A stretch of DNA of 51,853 nucleotides from a bacterium (GTDB lineage Bacteria; CLD3): contig JADZEA010000110.1 in the NCBI GenBank assembly GCA_020850775.1, positions 1 through 51,853 on the forward strand, in the 5' to 3' direction. The position numbers and the translations under genes were made by a program. The notes beneath the pieces are model-generated. The model made no database searches and was not told the DNA's origin. It worked only from the letters and a program-made list of their open reading frames with translations. Shown piece after piece: positions 16,857 through 25,545 of the stretch (positions are counted from its first letter, which is position 1; every line of letters begins with the position of its first letter).

Positions 16857-19265
16857 ATGAGAAAATCCGATAAAATTTTTGCTGCAATTTTTACAATCTT
16901 ATGCTTTTCAAGTGTTTCTGCGAACCTTCTTTATTCTCCACAACAAGTAATGTGGAACGGAAAAAATTATGAGTTTGAGTTGCAACTTATTGATAAAAGT
17001 GAAGTTCCACAGCAAGTAACTTTATGGTACCGCTCTTTTGGGCAAACAAATTATCAACCAAAAGAATTGTTTGAAAGTGCCGGAACTTTTTTGGGAAACG
17101 TTGACACAAAAGAAATTAAAAACGGACAAATTGAATACTACTACGAAATTAATTATGCGTCTTCAAGACAAACTGTTCCAAGTGATTCACCTCAGGACAG
17201 TCCTTTAAAACACTCAACAAACACTTTCAGCAACAAAGTCGCAATTCTAAGCCCTGAACCTTTTTCAACTGTTACGGCAGAAAATTTTGTGATTGCTGTT
17301 TCACTTTACGAAGTTAGTGGAAACGTTAACATTGACGATGTAAAAATTTACGTTGATAACGTTGATTTAACTGCAAAGGCTTACGTTTCAAAAGAACTCA
17401 TCAGCCTGACTCCTTCTGCAAAATCACTCACTTCAGGAACTCACAAAATCAAAATTGTTTACTCGAAAAACGAAACTCCTGTAACTTGGGAAGCAATTGT
17501 TCAAGAAAAATTTGTTGCTCCTTCAACAACAAATATTAAAACAAGCGGAACAGGTTTTGTGGAACTTTTGAACAATAAAGTCGGTGGTGAGAACCAAAAC
17601 CTTAGTAAAGCCGGTGCAACCGTAAACGGAAACGTTGAATTTTTTAATTATTCCGGAAACCTTTACCTTACAACCGAAGGAACAAAAAGAGAACAACCCC
17701 GCAACCGTTACTCAATTGGTTTAAATGCAAAATGGCTTTCTGTTGATTTAGGCGATTTTTACCCAAAACAAAATGAACTCGTACTTTGGGGAACACGTGT
17801 CCGCGGAATTAACGGAGAGTTTAAAAGCAAGTTTTTTGATTTGCAAGTTGCAGTTGGAGACCTTGACAGCAAAATCAAACAACTAACAACTAAAATCACT
17901 GAAGCAGACACGATTGACCAAAGCGAAATCGTAAACTACTTCAAGGAAGGCGAAGAAAGATACCTTTCGGATTCCGACGTAACTTTTATTGAAAACGGAC
18001 AAAAAATCATCGTTCCCGCAGGTTCAATAAAAATCACCGACGACGGAACTTACGCAAGAGAGTTAAAATCCGCAAGGCTCGCTTTCGGTTACGCCGCAGG
18101 AAAACTTGGAATTACAGTTTTGAAAGCCAAAGACAAACTCAGTGACCTGACCTACAAAACAGGAAACCCAAAAGATAACGTTGTTTTAGGCGCCGATTTT
18201 AAACTGCCGGTCTGGAACAACAAAATAATTTTCAGAACAAACGCAGCTTTCAGTTTGCTTACAGAAGACATCAGAAACGGTGCAGTTTCAAGCAAGGATT
18301 TGGAAGAGGCTGGTTTTTCAGACCTTCCGATTGACCCAAAAGACCTGGAAGATTACTTAATCATCAACACTTCAACAACTCCTCTCAATCCCTTAGGTTT
18401 TAATTCCATCGCCTGGGACGCAGGACTTGACGTCAGAGTTTTCAGGCATTCTTTCTCGGCAGAGTTTAAATCTTACGGCTCACAGTACAAATCACTTGGA
18501 ACAAATTTTTTGAGAAACGATTACAAAGGCTTGGTTCTCAGCGACAAGTTCAGAGCTACAAAAAATGTTTTTGTGAACGTTCGCTACGAAAATTTTAGCG
18601 ACAACCTGAACGAAAGCAAAGAAGCAACCACAACAAACAACAGAATTGACTTAGGTTTTAACGTTTTTCTTGACGGAAATTTACCACAACTTGGTTTTAA
18701 TTACGGACTTTACACACGTTCAAACGACGCTGCCTCAGATTCTATCCAAAATAAAATTGATGACAAAACAAATACTTTCACTACAAACGTTGCACAACCC
18801 TTAGAACTTAGATTTTTGGGAAAAAGCACTGCTTCAGTAACCTGGAATTTTACAAGCCGTGCTGACGCTGTCAGTGATGCTGCAAAATCTTCGGACAACC
18901 TGGTTACACTTGGTTTGAGGTCAAACTTAAGAGACCTGCCTTTAAAAACAAGCGTTTCGTACACTTTCAAACAAAGTAACAGCTACCAACAGTTGCAAAA
19001 CAGCCTGAACAAAGTTGACAACACTTTTAACAGCCTTTTAGCTACCGGAAACTACACTTTGATTAAAGACAAATCAGAAATTTATGGCGGCTTAGGTTTT
19101 ACAAAAGCAGAATCTTCCGGCAAAAGCGTTAACAGAACCAATTTTAATGTTGGTTCAAGCTACTACTTCAACCAACACCATTCGCTTTTGGGTGATTTCT
19201 ACCTTTACATCCTTCCCGACAACAACGACAGTGTTTTTAAACTAAGGTACCAGGCTTACTTTTAG
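16857..19265 (+). CDS. predicted outer-membrane beta-barrel protein
   Basis: 802 residues, family not recognised. A signal peptide (about 1-21) is followed by two beta domains: about 22-110 (VTLWYRSFGQTNYQ, a carbohydrate-module-like strand pattern) and about 125-220 (VAILSPEPFSTVTAENFVIAVSLYEVSG). From about 230 it has alternating amphipathic strands separated by charged loops, ending in Phe (LRYQAYF), the typical barrel-assembly signal. It is transcribed directly after FecR, and a strong terminator follows. It is probably the surface component of a three-gene envelope system. Confidence 0.75.
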   Translation: MRKSDKIFAAIFTILCFSSVSANLLYSPQQVMWNGKNYEFELQLIDKSEVPQQVTLWYRSFGQTNYQPKELFESAGTFLGNVDTKEIKNGQIEYYYEINYASSRQTVPSDSPQDSPLKHSTNTFSNKVAILSPEPFSTVTAENFVIAVSLYEVSGNVNIDDVKIYVDNVDLTAKAYVSKELISLTPSAKSLTSGTHKIKIVYSKNETPVTWEAIVQEKFVAPSTTNIKTSGTGFVELLNNKVGGENQNLSKAGATVNGNVEFFNYSGNLYLTTEGTKREQPRNRYSIGLNAKWLSVDLGDFYPKQNELVLWGTRVRGINGEFKSKFFDLQVAVGDLDSKIKQLTTKITEADTIDQSEIVNYFKEGEERYLSDSDVTFIENGQKIIVPAGSIKITDDGTYARELKSARLAFGYAAGKLGITVLKAKDKLSDLTYKTGNPKDNVVLGADFKLPVWNNKIIFRTNAAFSLLTEDIRNGAVSSKDLEEAGFSDLPIDPKDLEDYLIINTSTTPLNPLGFNSIAWDAGLDVRVFRHSFSAEFKSYGSQYKSLGTNFLRNDYKGLVLSDKFRATKNVFVNVRYENFSDNLNESKEATTTNNRIDLGFNVFLDGNLPQLGFNYGLYTRSNDAASDSIQNKIDDKTNTFTTNVAQPLELRFLGKSTASVTWNFTSRADAVSDAAKSSDNLVTLGLRSNLRDLPLKTSVSYTFKQSNSYQQLQNSLNKVDNTFNSLLATGNYTLIKDKSEIYGGLGFTKAESSGKSVNRTNFNVGSSYYFNQHHSLLGDFYLYILPDNNDSVFKLRYQAYF

Positions 19266-19279
19266 TTCTCAATAAAATT

Positions 19280-19312
19280 AAAGCGGTGTAATTTTTTTAC
19301 ATCGCTTTTTTT
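19280..19312 (+). terminator. rho-independent terminator of the envelope locus
   Basis: An 11-bp stem (AAAGCGGTGTA with TACATCGCTTT, one G-T pair), a 7-nt loop, and T7. It lies 15 nt after the barrel gene stop and isolates that locus from the next. Confidence 0.85.
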
Positions 19313-19378
19313 ATGCTTTAAAAATTAACTTTGCAAAGTTAAATTCTTCTGAATTTGTTTCTAAAAACAGGAAAAAAA

Positions 19379-20113
19379 ATGAAGTTAATAATTTTAGCAG
19401 CAGGCGGTGGAACGAGGCTTTTGAAACTAACTGAAACTTTGCCAAAATGTTTGCTTCCGATTGACGACACAACAATTTTAGGACACCAACTTGGTAACGC
19501 TCAAAAAGTCGGAATTAAGGAAGTCGTCATTTCAATAGGCTACAAAGCTGATTTAGTTGAAGATTACGTGCAAAAATTTCGCGCAAAATTAACGATAAAA
19601 ACAGAGTTTAACCCTTTTTACGACATCGCAAACAACTTAATCTCTCTTTGGAACGTGAGAGAAGAAATCAAAAACAATGAAATTATAATTTTGAACGGCG
19701 ACGATTTGTTTGATTACAGAATTTTGGAAGGCTTGAAAGAAACCAAAAAAGACATTTCTTTGGTAATTTCTCACAAAGAAGAGTACGACGGCGACGACAT
19801 GAAAGTTAGTGCCGTTAGCGGAAAAATAAAAAAAATCAATAAAGTTATGCGTAGTTCAGAAGCAACCGGTGAGTCAATTGGAATGATGAAATTTTCCGAA
19901 AAAGGCTCAAACTTTCTTTACTGGAAACTTAGTCAAATGGTTCGCGACAAGGAAAACCTTAATGCCTGGTACCTGCGTGCAATTCAGGAAATGATTTACG
20001 ACGGCGTTGAAGTTAATCAGTTTGAAATCAATGGTTTACCTTGGATGGAAATTGATTTTCCCGAAGATTACGAAAAAGCACAAAAATTCTACAAAGAGTT
20101 TTTTAAGGAGTAA
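19379..20113 (+). CDS. nucleotidyltransferase of the sugar-phosphate / phosphocholine / inositol-phosphate type
   Basis: 244 residues from the ATG with CAGGA upstream (an in-frame ATG at 19355 would add eight residues). The signature LAAGGGTRL (5-13) with TLPKCLLPI is the NTP-binding loop. NNLISLWNVREEI followed by NGDDLFD is typical of the LicC-like and inositol-phosphate cytidylyltransferase branch, and GESIGMMKF also fits that branch. It activates a phosphorylated head group or sugar to a CDP or UDP form. It starts the plus-strand run that leads through a reductase, ferredoxin, prenyl reductase and glycosyltransferase, suggesting a lipid head group. The exact substrate is unknown. Confidence 0.87.
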   Translation: MKLIILAAGGGTRLLKLTETLPKCLLPIDDTTILGHQLGNAQKVGIKEVVISIGYKADLVEDYVQKFRAKLTIKTEFNPFYDIANNLISLWNVREEIKNNEIIILNGDDLFDYRILEGLKETKKDISLVISHKEEYDGDDMKVSAVSGKIKKINKVMRSSEATGESIGMMKFSEKGSNFLYWKLSQMVRDKENLNAWYLRAIQEMIYDGVEVNQFEINGLPWMEIDFPEDYEKAQKFYKEFFKE

Positions 20114-20116
20114 AAA

Positions 20117-21007
20117 ATGAAAGTTTTAATCGTTGGTGTAAGCGGATGCCTCGGACAAAACCTTGCAAAAATTTTACTTGAAAAAAATTACAAGGTCGCC
20201 GGGCTAAGCAGAAACCCTTTTGAACTTGGTTCACCAAATTTTTCTTTTGTTCAGTGCGACGCAAAAAATAAAACACAACTTTTAGAAGTTTGCAAAAAAA
20301 ATCAACCCGACGTTGTTGTAAACACTTCCGCAAAAACAAACGTTGACGCTAACGAAGACGAAAAAAACGACGCGATCCAAACCAACGTTGGAATCGTTGA
20401 AACTCTTGTTGAGTTTTGTGAAAAAAAAATCCCGCTTGTTCAAATTTCTACTGACTACGTTTTTGACGGTGAAACTCCGCCTTACACTGAAAATTCAAAA
20501 CCAAAACCACTTAGTTTTTACGGATTAACAAAGCTACAAGCTGAAGAAGTTCTGCAAAACTCCAACTGTCAGTGGAGTATTTTACGAACTCAAATCCTTT
20601 TCGGCGTTGGTAAAAACCTGAAAGCGGATTTTGTTTCGTGGTTAGTTGGGAGCTTGCAAAAAAATTTACCTGTTCGGATTGTTACCGACCAAACCGGAAA
20701 CCCAACTCTTGCTTCACAGCTTGCAAAAGCAATCGTTCAGGTGATTGAAAAAAAACTCTACGGGAAAATTCTTCACGTTTCAGGAAAAGAGCCAATCAGT
20801 CGTTTTGATTTTTCACTTTTGGCAGCAGAAATTTTTGCTCTTGAAAAGAGTTTGATTTCTCCCGTAACTTCTGACACATTCAAACAAAAAGCTAAAAGAC
20901 CTAAGAACTCTGCTTTTAACACAAGTTACTCTGAAAAAATACTTGGTTTTAATTTCCTTGACGCAAGGGAAACTTTGCTAACCTACAAAAAAGAACTTGA
21001 AAGTTAG
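20117..21007 (+). CDS. RmlD-like NAD(P)-dependent sugar-nucleotide reductase
   Basis: 296 residues of the short-chain dehydrogenase extended family, closest in layout to dTDP-4-dehydrorhamnose reductase. The Rossmann loop reads GVSGCLGQNLA. VNTSAKTNVDANEDE and the QISTDYVFDG motif match the RmlD signature, and YGLTKLQAEE carries the catalytic Tyr-x3-Lys. The other rhamnose genes (rmlABC) are absent, so the substrate may differ. It begins 3 nt after the nucleotidyltransferase stop, with AAGGAG inside that gene's end. Confidence 0.88.
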   Translation: MKVLIVGVSGCLGQNLAKILLEKNYKVAGLSRNPFELGSPNFSFVQCDAKNKTQLLEVCKKNQPDVVVNTSAKTNVDANEDEKNDAIQTNVGIVETLVEFCEKKIPLVQISTDYVFDGETPPYTENSKPKPLSFYGLTKLQAEEVLQNSNCQWSILRTQILFGVGKNLKADFVSWLVGSLQKNLPVRIVTDQTGNPTLASQLAKAIVQVIEKKLYGKILHVSGKEPISRFDFSLLAAEIFALEKSLISPVTSDTFKQKAKRPKNSAFNTSYSEKILGFNFLDARETLLTYKKELES

Positions 21008-21010
21008 AAG

Positions 21011-21193
21011 ATGGTAAAAATTAATGATTTAAAGTGTTGTTACTGTGCTGGTTGTGTTCCTGTCTGCCCTGAAAATTCAATTTTTTTGTGGGATACAAGG
21101 TTAACGATTGACGAAACTTGCATTGATTGTAATCTTTGTGTGATTTTTTGTCCGGTTAGTGCTTTGGAACTTGTCAGGCAAAAAGGAAAATAA
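21011..21193 (+). CDS. 2[4Fe-4S] ferredoxin
   Basis: 60 residues with two complete cluster motifs: Cys9, 12, 15, 19-Pro and Cys37, 40, 43, 47-Pro. An extra Cys10 sits inside the first motif. It starts 3 nt after the reductase gene and is the nearest upstream gene to the geranylgeranyl-reductase-like flavoprotein, so it is the likely electron donor for that enzyme. Ferredoxin-driven prenyl reduction is known in archaeal and some bacterial systems. Confidence 0.95.
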   Translation: MVKINDLKCCYCAGCVPVCPENSIFLWDTRLTIDETCIDCNLCVIFCPVSALELVRQKGK

Positions 21194-21425
21194 TTTTGGC
21201 AGAAAAGTACGATAAAATTATTAAGGAAAATTTTCCCTGAAACTAAAATCTTTTGATTTAACTCACTGTTTTAATTTGATTAACTTAAGGGCATTCCTTA
21301 CGAAAATTTTTGAATTCTGAAAAGCACGGGGAACTTTTGCTTGCGATTTTGTGCAAAAATAAAAAAAATTGAAAACTGTTTAACCTAAATTATTAATCTG
21401 TCTTAAGCAAAAAGGGAAAAAAATT
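21194..21425. other. 232-nt intergenic region before the prenyl-reductase gene
   Basis: AT-rich. It contains a perfect palindrome GGAAAATTTTCC (21225-21236) and no convincing promoter or terminator. AGGG at 21413-21416 is the ribosome-binding site of the next gene. Confidence 0.4.
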
Positions 21426-22607
21426 TTGTTTGATTTTGATGTAATTGTTGTTGGCGCTGGTCCTGCTGGTTCTGTTGCTGCAAAAACTACCGCTTCTGCG
21501 GGTTTAAAAACGATTTTGCTTGAAAAGAGACAAGAAATCGGAACACCTGTTCGTTGTGGAGAAGCAACCGTAACACGTGAAGAAATTGAAAAATTTATCC
21601 CAATCAGTGAAAACTGGATTAACTCAGAAATTTTGACAGCAAAAATAATCTCTCCTTCAGGAAAAGAAGCACACAAAAAAAAAGCCTCTAAAATCGGTTT
21701 GATTGTTGAACGTAAAATTTTTGACAGAGCTTTAGCTGAACAGGCGGCAAGTTTCGGAAGCGAAATTTATTGCCGTTACACGGTTGTTGGTTTGACTGAA
21801 AACGGTGTAAAAGTTAACTCTTTTGGAAAAGAATTTGAACTTACAGGGCGTTACATCGTTGCTGCTGACGGAATTGAGTCGCAGGTAGCACGTTTTGCAG
21901 GAATTAACAACTCGTTAAAATTAAAAGAACTTTATCCGTGCATTCAGTACCTTGTCAAAGACATTGAAATTGAAAACGGATGCCCGGAAATCCACGTAGG
22001 AAACCAAATTGCTCCCGGCGGCTACGTTTGGGTTTTTCCAAAAGGTGAAAAAATTGCCAACATCGGAATTGGAATTTCTGCCAACAAAAGTAAAGACAAG
22101 AATGCAAAAGCATACCTTGATGAATTTATGGGCAGAAAATTTCCAAAAGGAAAAATAATCGGAATGATTTTAGGCGGTGTTCCAACAAGTTCTTACACTA
22201 AAAATTTAATCCACAAAAACATTCTTTTTGTCGGCGACGCTGCAAGACAAGTCAACCCTTTAACGGGTGGAGGAATTTTCTTCGCTCTAAACTCAGGAAA
22301 GTACGCTGGTGAAGCAATCATTGAAGCCTTTACCAAAAATGATAATTCTTTGCTGCAAAATTACCAGAAAAGATGGGACGCTGATTTTGGAAAAACTTTT
22401 GCAAACTACTCAAAATTACGTGATATTTTTATACAGACAAACGATAAAGAACTTGATTTTTTAGTAGAAGCCGCAAACCAGGTTCTGAAAGAAACCGAAA
22501 ACGAAACAAATTTTAACTCAGTTATTATTGATACTTTATTTAAAATTTTTTCTAAACACCCAAAATTTTTGCTCAAAGCCGGCCTAAGTTTCCTTAAAGG
22601 TTCTTAA
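21426..22607 (+). CDS. geranylgeranyl-reductase-family FAD-dependent oxidoreductase
   Basis: 393 residues. The FAD-binding loop VVGAGPAGSVAA is at about 7-18, the acidic LLEKR ends the second strand, and GTPVRCGEA near 43 is the conserved Cys-bearing segment of the family. The second FAD motif is FVGDAARQVNPLTGGGIFFAL near 275. These enzymes saturate prenyl double bonds, as in archaeol, chlorophyll phytol or menaquinone side chains. The start is TTG with AGGG 9 nt before. With the upstream ferredoxin and the downstream glycosyltransferase and methyltransferase it suggests a saturated isoprenoid lipid or quinone. Confidence 0.9.
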   Translation: MFDFDVIVVGAGPAGSVAAKTTASAGLKTILLEKRQEIGTPVRCGEATVTREEIEKFIPISENWINSEILTAKIISPSGKEAHKKKASKIGLIVERKIFDRALAEQAASFGSEIYCRYTVVGLTENGVKVNSFGKEFELTGRYIVAADGIESQVARFAGINNSLKLKELYPCIQYLVKDIEIENGCPEIHVGNQIAPGGYVWVFPKGEKIANIGIGISANKSKDKNAKAYLDEFMGRKFPKGKIIGMILGGVPTSSYTKNLIHKNILFVGDAARQVNPLTGGGIFFALNSGKYAGEAIIEAFTKNDNSLLQNYQKRWDADFGKTFANYSKLRDIFIQTNDKELDFLVEAANQVLKETENETNFNSVIIDTLFKIFSKHPKFLLKAGLSFLKGS

Positions 22608-22608
22608 A

Positions 22609-23766
22609 ATGCCAGATTCCTTACTAATCACCAACGATTTTCCACCAATCACAAGTGGAATTTCTACCTATTTTTTTGAACTTTGGAAACACTTACCCAA
22701 AAACTCAACCGCAATCCTTGCCCCAAAAACAGACAACAACGAAAAGATTGATAAAATTTTAGCTTGCCAGGTTTTCAGAGTAAAAATTCCAACCGGCGAA
22801 AGCTCTTTACAAAAAATTTTTAAAATGTTTGTAAATGCTTACTTTGGCTACGTTTACGCAAAAAAACTCAAAATTAAAAAACTTCACTGCGGACAAATAA
22901 TTTCCACAGGTCTCGCCGGAATCGTCTGCAAAAAACTTCTCAAAATTCCTTTCACGCTTTACGTTTACGGTTCTGAAACTCACAGAATGGCGGGAAACCC
23001 AATGCTTAAAAAAATTATGCAAAAAGTCTGCAAAGAAGCTAACGAAATCGTGCCAAACAGCGATTTTACAGCTCAGGAATACCTTGATTTTGGCGTCCCG
23101 AAAGAAAAAATGAAAAAGATTGTTCCCGGCGTTAACACTTCTGTTTTTAAGAAAATTGATAAACTTCCTGAAAAAATTTTGGCTTTGAAAAAAACTGAAA
23201 ACACAAAGATTTTACTAACAGTTGCAAGGCTTGACGAAAGAAAAGGACACGACAAAGTAATTTCTTTACTGCCTGAACTTGTGCAAAGTTTTCCTGAAAT
23301 TCTTTACGTAATCGTTGGAAAAGGACGCGAAAGAGAAAGGCTTGAAAGACTTGTCAAAAACCTGAAACTTGAAAAATTTGTTTTTTTTGCGGGTTTTGTC
23401 AGCGATGAAGAATTGCCTTTTTACTACAATCTCGCAGACGTTTTTATCCTTCCTAACAGAGTTACTGAAGAATCTGCTTTAAAAGGTGATTTTGAAGGTT
23501 TTGGCATTGTTTTTCTTGAAGCTAATGCTTGTGAAAAACCTGTAATCGCCGGAAAAAACGGCGGAGTTGCTGACGCTGTTGAAGACGGAAAAACAGGTTT
23601 TTTGGTTAATCCGCTAAACGGGCAAGAAATTTTAAATGCCTGTAAAAAATTACTTGCTTCAAACGAACTTTGTGCTGAAATTGGAACTTACGCTGTAGAA
23701 CGAGCCAGGAAAAATTTTGAATGGAAATTGCTTGCGGAAAAAATTAAAGAAATTTTGGTAAACTAA
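22609..23766 (+). CDS. GT4-family glycosyltransferase
   Basis: 385 residues with a GT-B fold. The N-terminal domain has PPITSGISTYFFELWK. The C-terminal domain begins near LLTVARLDERKGHD and contains EGFGIVFLEANACEKPVIAGKNGGVADAV, the donor-binding E-x7-E motif of GT4. It transfers an NDP-sugar onto a lipid or sugar acceptor at the inner membrane. It starts 1 nt after the prenyl-reductase stop, so it is in the same operon. Confidence 0.92.
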   Translation: MPDSLLITNDFPPITSGISTYFFELWKHLPKNSTAILAPKTDNNEKIDKILACQVFRVKIPTGESSLQKIFKMFVNAYFGYVYAKKLKIKKLHCGQIISTGLAGIVCKKLLKIPFTLYVYGSETHRMAGNPMLKKIMQKVCKEANEIVPNSDFTAQEYLDFGVPKEKMKKIVPGVNTSVFKKIDKLPEKILALKKTENTKILLTVARLDERKGHDKVISLLPELVQSFPEILYVIVGKGRERERLERLVKNLKLEKFVFFAGFVSDEELPFYYNLADVFILPNRVTEESALKGDFEGFGIVFLEANACEKPVIAGKNGGVADAVEDGKTGFLVNPLNGQEILNACKKLLASNELCAEIGTYAVERARKNFEWKLLAEKIKEILVN

Positions 23767-23779
23767 AAGGAAAAAAGCC

Positions 23780-24394
23780 TTGTCAGAACTAAACACGTCA
23801 AAAGTAAAGCGTAAAAAAGCATTTTTGGGAGCAGTTACAACTCAAGTGCGAAGTGAAGCTGAAAAACTTTGCAAAAACTTCAAAGGAGGTTCGTTAATTG
23901 ACATTGGTTGTGGAAACGGACTTTTTTTCGCTGCAGTCGGGAACTTACCAAACACGACTTTTTTTGGTCTTGATTACTCACTTGAACTTCTAAAAGAAGC
24001 ACGGGAAATTTTTAAAGACAACAACTTCAAATCTGCTTTTCTAATCAAGGGAAACGGTTTTTACTTGCCTTTTGCTGAAAAATCCTTTGACGGTGTTTAT
24101 TTTTTGAACACACTTTTAAACCTGAAAGATAAAAATGAAGTTGAAAAAATGCTTGAAGGCTTAATGAAAATTACTAAAAAAACTTTGGTTTTTGATTTCC
24201 GCAACCGCAAAAATCCTTACATGGCTTCAAAGTACGCGGTTCACAATTTTTTAAATACTTTTCCAACAAAGGCTTACACAACCAAAGAAATCGGTGAAAT
24301 CCTTAAAAAACATTCCTTTAGAATCAAAACTTTAATTCCGGTCGGTTCAAAAATTCTTCCTTTTGCCTACGTCGTTGAAGCTGAAAGAATTTGA
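23780..24394 (+). CDS. class I SAM-dependent methyltransferase
   Basis: 204 residues. Motif I LIDIGCGNGLFFA is near 42-54, the acidic GLDYSLELL follows, and GNGFYLPFAEKSFDGVYFLNTLLNL resembles the ubiquinone/menaquinone (UbiE-like) branch. The start is TTG with AAAAGG 9 nt upstream. It lies between the glycosyltransferase and the ABC ATPase with 3-13 nt gaps. It may methylate a lipid or quinone intermediate. The substrate is not known. Confidence 0.88.
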   Translation: MSELNTSKVKRKKAFLGAVTTQVRSEAEKLCKNFKGGSLIDIGCGNGLFFAAVGNLPNTTFFGLDYSLELLKEAREIFKDNNFKSAFLIKGNGFYLPFAEKSFDGVYFLNTLLNLKDKNEVEKMLEGLMKITKKTLVFDFRNRKNPYMASKYAVHNFLNTFPTKAYTTKEIGEILKKHSFRIKTLIPVGSKILPFAYVVEAERI

Positions 24395-24397
24395 AAA

Positions 24398-25468
24398 ATG
24401 CTTGAACTTGATTTTAAATTTTTACGGGAAAATTTTAGTTTAGAAGTAAAACTTGACCTGAAAAACACGGTTACAGGAATTTTTGGTGTTTCAGGTTCAG
24501 GCAAAAGCTCACTTTTGAACGTTGTTTCCGGGCTTTTGAATGCTCAGGAAGGGAAAATTTTGCTTAATGGAAAAACACTTTTTTCATCCAAAGACAAAAT
24601 TATTCTTCCACCAAACAAACGAAAGATTGGCTACGTTTTTCAGGACAACCAACTTTTCCCACACTTTTCAGTCAGAAACAATCTTTTGTACGGTTACAAG
24701 TTAGTTGAAAAAAACCAAAGACGTTTTGAGCTTGACCAAATTATTGATTTGCTTGAGCTTGAGCCTTTACTTTTTCGTTTTCCACAAAATATTTCGGGTG
24801 GTGAAAAACAACGTGTTGCACTTGGACGAGCCTTGTTGAGTTCACCTGAGCTTTTACTTTTAGACGAGCCTTTAGCTTCGCTTGATGAAAAACTTAAAAG
24901 ACAAATTTTACCTTTTTTGAAAAAAATCAGGGAAAAAATCCCTTTTCTCTACGTGAGCCATTCTATTAGCGAGATTTTACAACTGACAGAACAGCTTGTA
25001 ATCCTTGACAAGGGCAAAATTTTAGCTTGCGGAGAATTTTTAGAGGTCATTAAAAACGGAGAATTTTTAAAACTTGGAAAATCTTTTGGTCTTGAAAACG
25101 TACTTGTCGTTGAAGTTTTGCGAAACGAAACTAAAAATGGTTTTACGGTTGGCAGACTTGGAAAAAACGAGGTAAAACTTCCGCTTGCACATTTTAGCGA
25201 AGGAGAAAAAATTACTGTTTCCGTCAGACCGGAAGACATTGCACTTGCAAACGAAAAAATTTATAATATTTCAATTCAAAACCAATTAGAAGGCGAAATT
25301 TTTGAAATTAAGCAAGTTAGCGAAAGTATGATTTTAGTTGAAGTTGATGTTGGTGCTGTTATTTTTGTGGAAATTTCATTAAAAGCATTGCAAGACCTGG
25401 AGCTGAAAATTGGCAAGAAAATTTTTTGTTTGATAAAAACACAGGCTTTTTTGCACCTGACGAACTAA
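24398..25468 (+). CDS. ModC-like ABC transporter ATP-binding protein
   Basis: 356 residues. Walker A GVSGSGKSS (30-38), Q-loop YVFQDNQLFPH, signature SGGEKQRVALGRAL and Walker B LLLLDEPLASLD are intact. Residues from about 235 form a C-terminal beta-rich domain with VSVRPEDIALA, as in TOBE-bearing importers such as ModC (molybdate). The segment PPNKRKIGYVFQDNQLFPHFSV is typical of ModC. No permease or binding protein is beside it, so its partners are elsewhere or it has been recruited to the lipid operon in which it sits 3 nt behind the methyltransferase. Confidence 0.85.
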   Translation: MLELDFKFLRENFSLEVKLDLKNTVTGIFGVSGSGKSSLLNVVSGLLNAQEGKILLNGKTLFSSKDKIILPPNKRKIGYVFQDNQLFPHFSVRNNLLYGYKLVEKNQRRFELDQIIDLLELEPLLFRFPQNISGGEKQRVALGRALLSSPELLLLDEPLASLDEKLKRQILPFLKKIREKIPFLYVSHSISEILQLTEQLVILDKGKILACGEFLEVIKNGEFLKLGKSFGLENVLVVEVLRNETKNGFTVGRLGKNEVKLPLAHFSEGEKITVSVRPEDIALANEKIYNISIQNQLEGEIFEIKQVSESMILVEVDVGAVIFVEISLKALQDLELKIGKKIFCLIKTQAFLHLTN

Positions 25469-25545
25469 AATTGCAGTAAAGATTTTGTTTTTACGACGAG
25501 CTAAGGTGGTTAATGTTTTTAGCTAACTCTTTGTTTTGTGGTGTT

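Noticed and set aside
21225-21236. GGAAAATTTTCC palindrome as an operator
   Set aside because: Short AT-core palindromes are expected by chance here, and no promoter lies close to it.
25469-25545. Terminator between the ModC-like gene and the efflux operon
   Set aside because: The AGCTAA/TTAGCT arms are only 6 bp with a long loop and no T-run.
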